From assembly GCA_021163905.1 (NCBI GenBank), contig JAGGTG010000135.1:1-8626 (forward strand): 8,626 nucleotides of DNA, written 5' to 3'. Made by a program: the position numbers and the translations under genes. Numbering within the stretch: the first letter of the stretch is position 1; the number at the start of each line of letters is the position of its first letter. This document shows positions 6,114 to 8,626 of this stretch, piece by piece. This DNA is from Candidatus Aerophobota bacterium (GTDB taxonomy: Bacteria > Aerophobota > Aerophobia > Aerophobales > B3-G15). Under the pieces are notes generated by a model. That model searched no databases and was not told the DNA's origin. It saw nothing but the letters and a program-made list of their open reading frames with translations.

Positions 6114-6581
6114 ATGGTGAGAATATTTCAACTTCTGGATCCTGAATGTATTGAGTTAAATTTAAATTCAAAGAAAAAAAGAGATGTTATAAAGGAGATG
6201 GTGGATGTACTTTACAGAGCAGGTAAGATAAAAAATCCGGAAAAGCTTGAAGAAGCCCTTATTCAGAGAGAAAAAATGGGAACAACAGGAATAGGAGGAG
6301 AAATTGCCATACCTCATGTAATGATGGAGGATATTCCTCAAACAGTTATGATGTTTGGAAGAAAGAAGGATGGCGTTAAGTTTGATTCAATAGATGGAGA
6401 ACCTGTTAGGCTTTTATTCCTGTTAGTGGGGCCCAAGGGAGAAGCCTCTTTTCATTTAAAACTACTGTGCAAACTGTCCCGCCTTTTACATAATACTAAA
6501 TTTAAGAGTTCTTTAATGAAGGCAGAGAAAAAAGAAGAGATTATTGAACTTTTTAAAGCTGAGGAGGAGAGAGAAGGGTGA
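6114..6581 (+). CDS. PTS EIIA domain protein, fructose/nitrogen (PtsN) type
   Basis: This 155-residue single-domain protein belongs to the PTS_IIA-2 (EIIA-Fru/EIIA-Ntr) family. The signature region REKMGTTGIGGEIAIPH (52-68) ends in the phosphorylatable H68. HLKLLCKLSRLL, in the C-terminal half, is also typical of the family. No EIIB or EIIC membrane domain is attached or adjacent, so sugar transport is unlikely and a regulatory, PtsN-like role is favoured. In Escherichia coli EIIA-Ntr acts on potassium transport systems (TrkA, KdpD). Here the gene sits directly before Mrp-type cation antiporter subunits. It begins at the base after the PII-like stop codon, with AAGGAG eight bases before its ATG, and overlaps mrpE by four bases (GTGA), so the three are surely cotranscribed. 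Whether HPr and EI exist in this genome cannot be seen. Confidence 0.92.
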   Translation: MVRIFQLLDPECIELNLNSKKKRDVIKEMVDVLYRAGKIKNPEKLEEALIQREKMGTTGIGGEIAIPHVMMEDIPQTVMMFGRKKDGVKFDSIDGEPVRLLFLLVGPKGEASFHLKLLCKLSRLLHNTKFKSSLMKAEKKEEIIELFKAEEEREG

Positions 6582-7096
6582 AAATGGATGTTCTTTTAAA
6601 ATGGAAGATAAGCAGGGCAATTATTACAGCAGTTTATTTAATAGTTGGCTGGATTCTTTTTACAGGAACATTTTCCTTATTTTCCATTTTTCTTGGAATT
6701 ATCTTTTCTTTTTTTATAGCTACACTAACCTACAGTATATTTATTGAGAAACAGGAGGTAGCTCGTAGAGATTTAATTCCAAGGGTATATTTTATTTTTA
6801 TTTATCTTGTAATCCTGATATGCAAGATCTATATAGCGAGTTTTAAGATGGTACCTGCTGTTATTGTTGGAAATATAAACCCACGTATAGTTCATTTTCG
6901 AACAAGATTAAGCTCAAAATTTGCCAGAGTAATTCTGGCAAATTCTATTACTTTAACTCCTGGAACCCTGACACTTGATCTGGATGAAGATCACCTTGTT
7001 GTTCATTGGCTTGATGCAAAAACCACTCATTCCCATTATGCTGGCAGGCTTATTAAAGGTCATTTTGAGAGCTGGCTGAAGAGGATATGGGTATAG
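6578..7096 (+). CDS. mrpE: Na+/H+ antiporter subunit E (MrpE/MnhE, MbhA-like)
   Basis: The 172-residue membrane protein has hydrophobic segments at about 13-30, 32-56 and 70-90. They are followed by a soluble C-terminal part with the family block ANSITLTPGTLTLDLDEDHL (121-140) and VVHWLD (141-146). This matches the MNHE/MrpE family, a small subunit of multisubunit Na+/H+ antiporters and of the antiporter module of Mbh-type complexes. The tail after HWLD is histidine-rich (H143, H151, H153, H162), which is mildly unusual. The GTG at 6578 overlaps the EIIA stop (GTGA) and is preceded by the purine-rich GAGGAGGAGAG at 6561-6571. An in-frame ATG two codons later (6584) is the alternative start. 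It overlaps mrpF by ten bases. Confidence 0.93.
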   Translation: MKMDVLLKWKISRAIITAVYLIVGWILFTGTFSLFSIFLGIIFSFFIATLTYSIFIEKQEVARRDLIPRVYFIFIYLVILICKIYIASFKMVPAVIVGNINPRIVHFRTRLSSKFARVILANSITLTPGTLTLDLDEDHLVVHWLDAKTTHSHYAGRLIKGHFESWLKRIWV

Positions 7097-7362
7097 ACCC
7101 TTTTATTTTAGATGTTGTTATCTATGTTTTAATGGGCATTTCTGTTTTAAGTATGGTTAGAGTATTTGCTGGTCCTACTCCAGAGGATAGACTGGTGGGA
7201 CTTAATCTTGTTGTAGCTCAGGTTCTTGGTATTTTGGTTATAATAGCGGTTAAATTTGATCGTTCTATTTATCTTGATGTTGCCTTAGTTTATGCCATTC
7301 TCGGCTTTATTGGAATACTGGCTATTGCAAGGTATCTTGGAAATGATAGGGGAGGGGAGTGA
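7087..7362 (+). CDS. mrpF: Na+/H+ antiporter subunit F (MrpF/MnhF, MbhB-like)
   Basis: The 91-residue protein has three predicted membrane helices (about 7-24, 37-56 and 61-83). The family motif RVFAGPTPEDRLVGLN (25-40) corresponds to the conserved R-x-x-x-GPT-x-x-DR-x-x-x-x-(D/N) of MrpF, and the third helix LDVALVYAILGFIGILAIAR is typical. The protein is one of the small integral subunits of Mrp/Mbh antiporter modules. The gene starts ten bases inside the end of mrpE. No good Shine-Dalgarno is placed correctly before the ATG, so translation probably depends on coupling to mrpE. The length is normal for the family. Confidence 0.94.
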   Translation: MGIDPFILDVVIYVLMGISVLSMVRVFAGPTPEDRLVGLNLVVAQVLGILVIIAVKFDRSIYLDVALVYAILGFIGILAIARYLGNDRGGE

Positions 7363-7661
7363 TATTAGTAGTTTATATTTTCTTTGGGATGGGTATATTT
7401 TTTGGTATTTTGGGAAATGTAGGGGTTTTAAAATTTCCCGATATTTATACTCGTCTGCAGGCATCCTCTAAGTGTGCGGTTACCTCTCTTATTTCAATAC
7501 TTTTAGCCTGTATGTTCCTTAAAGGACTAAGTCCAATGACCGGTAAAATACTGGTTATTACAGTTTTTTTTCTTGTGAGCAGTCCCGTTGCCTCTCATAT
7601 TATAGCAAGAGGAGCCTGGGAAAGGGGAACCACTCCCTGGAGGAGAAAAAAATCCCAATGA
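7359..7661 (+). CDS. mrpG: Na+/H+ antiporter subunit G (MrpG/MnhG, MbhC-like)
   Basis: The 100-residue protein has three predicted membrane helices. The MrpG signature LKFPDIYTRLQASSKCA (24-40) lies between the first two, and FFLVSSPVASHIIARGAW (70-87) near the end is also diagnostic. It is a small membrane subunit of the antiporter module. The start is a GTG that overlaps the mrpF stop (GTGA), preceded closely by AGGGGAGG at 7348-7355, only three bases away. Ribosomes are therefore likely delivered by mrpF translation as well. The short basic C-terminus (WRRKKSQ) is cytoplasmic by the positive-inside rule. It overlaps the following gene by four bases. Confidence 0.94.
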   Translation: MILVVYIFFGMGIFFGILGNVGVLKFPDIYTRLQASSKCAVTSLISILLACMFLKGLSPMTGKILVITVFFLVSSPVASHIIARGAWERGTTPWRRKKSQ

Positions 7662-7894
7662 TCATACCTCAGATAATTATTATTCTGCTTATAATTCTTG
7701 GTATTTTATCACTTCAGTTTAAAGACCTTTTAAACGCTGTTATATCTCTTGCAATATTCAGTCTACTTTCCTCTTTACTTTTTTATTACCTGCATGCACC
7801 TGATGTTTCTATTGCTGAGGCTGCGGTTGGAGCAGGAGTGGCTACAGTTATCTTTATTGCAGTTATAGGCAAAACCAGGAGAAAAGAGGAGTGA
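7658..7894 (+). CDS. MbhD-like subunit (DUF4040; equivalent to a C-terminal part of MrpA)
   Basis: The 78-residue membrane protein has helices at about 3-20, 25-45 and 55-71. The motif HAPDVSIAEAAVGAGVATVI (46-65) is the signature of the MbhD/DUF4040 domain, found as a separate small protein in Mbh-type complexes and fused to the end of MrpA in Bacillus-type antiporters. The conserved acidic residue E54 within the membrane segment is the usual candidate for ion or proton transfer. Its occurrence as a free-standing gene, with no large MrpA/NuoL-like gene before it, puts this cluster in the Mbh-like arrangement. It starts with ATG overlapping the mrpG stop (ATGA), with GGAGGAG at 7639-7645, and overlaps the next gene by GTGA. 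Confidence 0.88.
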   Translation: MIIPQIIIILLIILGILSLQFKDLLNAVISLAIFSLLSSLLFYYLHAPDVSIAEAAVGAGVATVIFIAVIGKTRRKEE

Positions 7895-8154
7895 AGTTAA
7901 AACTGCTAGGCGAGTTTTTAATCTTTGTAGTTTTTGGATTTGTGTTAATATTTGGGATTGATTTTATCCCACCTCCCCCTTCCGGATTAAAAAACTATTT
8001 TGTTTGTCAGGGAGTAAGACAAACGGGAGCTATAAATCTTGTTTCATCAATATACTTAGGCTACAGGGCATTTGATACTCTGGGAGAAACAATTGTTTTG
8101 ATCCTGGTTGTTTCAGGAATAGTTATGCTTTTAGAGAAAAAGGATAAAGAATGA
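7891..8154 (+). CDS. MbhE-like subunit (equivalent to the MrpA C-terminus)
   Basis: The 87-residue membrane protein has one helix near the N-terminus (about 8-24) and another at about 66-81. Between them, NLVSSIYLGYRAFDTLGE (49-66) is the conserved block of the MbhE family and of the matching end of MrpA, where the pattern is N-x-(I/V)-x-x-x-x-x-x-x-R-x-x-DTLGE. The FDTLGE acidic pair is retained. A proline run (27-30) sits just after helix 1, in the loop. It is presumably a structural membrane subunit linking MbhD- and MrpB-like parts of the antiporter. The GTG start overlaps the preceding stop (GTGA), with AGGAG nine bases before it, and its own stop overlaps mrpB (ATGA). Confidence 0.85.
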   Translation: MKLKLLGEFLIFVVFGFVLIFGIDFIPPPPSGLKNYFVCQGVRQTGAINLVSSIYLGYRAFDTLGETIVLILVVSGIVMLLEKKDKE

Positions 8155-8567
8155 AAGAGTCAGAAATAGTTAGTGTGATTTCCAGAAAACTTGTTCCCTA
8201 TATTTTAATTTTTGGTCTTTATCTTATTTCCTATGGACATTTGTCTCCAGGAGGGGGTTTTCAGGGAGGTGTGGTTTTGGCATCAGGTATAATTCTTCTT
8301 GCTCTTGCAAGAGGTACTGATTCAGCTCAAAAGCTGTTCCCGGAGAAAAATTTACGGATTGTGGAGGCAAAAGCCTTTTTTCTCTTTCTTTTTATGGGAA
8401 TTGGTGGTTTAGTGGCTGGAGGTTATTTTCTCCAGAATTTTCTTCCCTTAGGAAAGGCAGGAGAGGTGCCAAGTGCAGGGTTTATATTTTTCCTTAACCT
8501 TATTATTGGCCTTAAAGTTAGTGCAGGAATATCTCTTATATGTTTTTATCTTTTGAAGGGAGAATAG
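8151..8567 (+). CDS. mrpB: Na+/H+ antiporter subunit B (MrpB/MnhB, MbhF-like)
   Basis: The 138-residue protein carries the MnhB signature YGHLSPGGGFQGGVVLASG (28-46) after a first membrane helix (about 15-28), and GLKVSAGISLICFYLL (120-135) as its last helix. Further hydrophobic segments lie at about 40-53 and 75-92. The family is an integral subunit of Mrp Na+/H+ antiporters and of Mbh modules (MbhF). The ATG overlaps the preceding stop codon (ATGA), with AAGGA six bases upstream. It is separated from mrpC by five bases. Its length is normal for the stand-alone, Mbh-type MrpB. Confidence 0.94.
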   Translation: MKESEIVSVISRKLVPYILIFGLYLISYGHLSPGGGFQGGVVLASGIILLALARGTDSAQKLFPEKNLRIVEAKAFFLFLFMGIGGLVAGGYFLQNFLPLGKAGEVPSAGFIFFLNLIIGLKVSAGISLICFYLLKGE

Positions 8568-8572
8568 TTTTC

Positions 8573-8626
8573 ATGAGCTTTTATCTTATTATTTTTCTTT
8601 TTATCCTGGGAGCATGGGGAATAGTT
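8573..8626 (+). CDS. mrpC: Start of Na+/H+ antiporter subunit C (MrpC/MnhC, NuoK-like), partial
   Basis: Only the first 18 codons are in the window, encoding a hydrophobic N-terminus (MSFYLIIFLFILGAWGIV) that looks like the first helix of an MrpC/NuoK-like protein, with a small-residue G-A-W-G ending. The assignment rests mostly on gene order, since mrpC follows mrpB in all Mrp and Mbh clusters I know. The Shine-Dalgarno AAGGGAGA (8556-8563) lies inside the end of mrpB, nine bases before the ATG. The gene is cut by the right edge. Confidence 0.7.
   Translation, partial: MSFYLIIFLFILGAWGIV

Noticed and set aside
6544..6747. 67-codon plus-strand open frame
   Set aside because: Shadow spanning the EIIA/mrpE overlap in another frame.

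Overview
The window is an AT-rich stretch of a bacterial chromosome. A bacterial-type ValRS with a C-terminal coiled coil, a DUF1385/YqhQ membrane protein, a PTS IIA protein and many GTG starts all point to Bacteria. An Mrp/Mbh-type ion-transport cluster and a radical-SAM protein suggest an anaerobe, perhaps from an uncultured or deep-branching lineage. That placement is inference; no rRNA or other phylogenetic marker is present beyond valS.

Layout. (1) Positions 1-1302 (+): a radical SAM protein of the putative DNA modification/repair family, with a CX3CX2C cluster and a C-terminal helix-hairpin-helix. Its frame is open to the left edge of the window. (2) Positions 1309-5417 (-), convergent with it: a compact operon transcribed as valS, then a TIGR00725/SLOG-type Rossmann protein, then the DUF1385 membrane protein yqhQ. 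(3) Positions 5418-5771: a 354-base divergent intergenic region. It carries a promoter candidate at each end and, between them, a degenerate tandem array of 13 nine-base units. (4) Positions 5772-8626 (+): a tightly packed operon encoding a PII-like regulator, a PTS EIIA (Fru/Ntr type) protein, MrpE, MrpF, MrpG, an MbhD-like protein, an MbhE-like protein, MrpB and the first 18 codons of MrpC. It runs off the right edge.

How the genes fit together. The rightward operon encodes the small membrane subunits of a multisubunit Na+/H+ antiporter. The order E-F-G-(MbhD)-(MbhE)-B-C is the one used in membrane-bound hydrogenase (Mbh) and related complexes rather than the mrpABCDEFG order of Bacillus. 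Two soluble signalling-type proteins (PII fold; phosphorylatable His EIIA) are abutted or overlapped to the antiporter genes at the head of the operon. That suggests, without proving, that ion transport here is controlled by metabolite binding and/or PTS phosphorylation. Whether hydrogenase or other oxidoreductase subunits follow lies outside the window.

The most notable points are the PII-like/EIIA cassette heading the Mrp/Mbh operon, the 9-bp array between two divergent promoters, and a perfect 8-bp hairpin around the valS stop codon just before an SD-less start codon.
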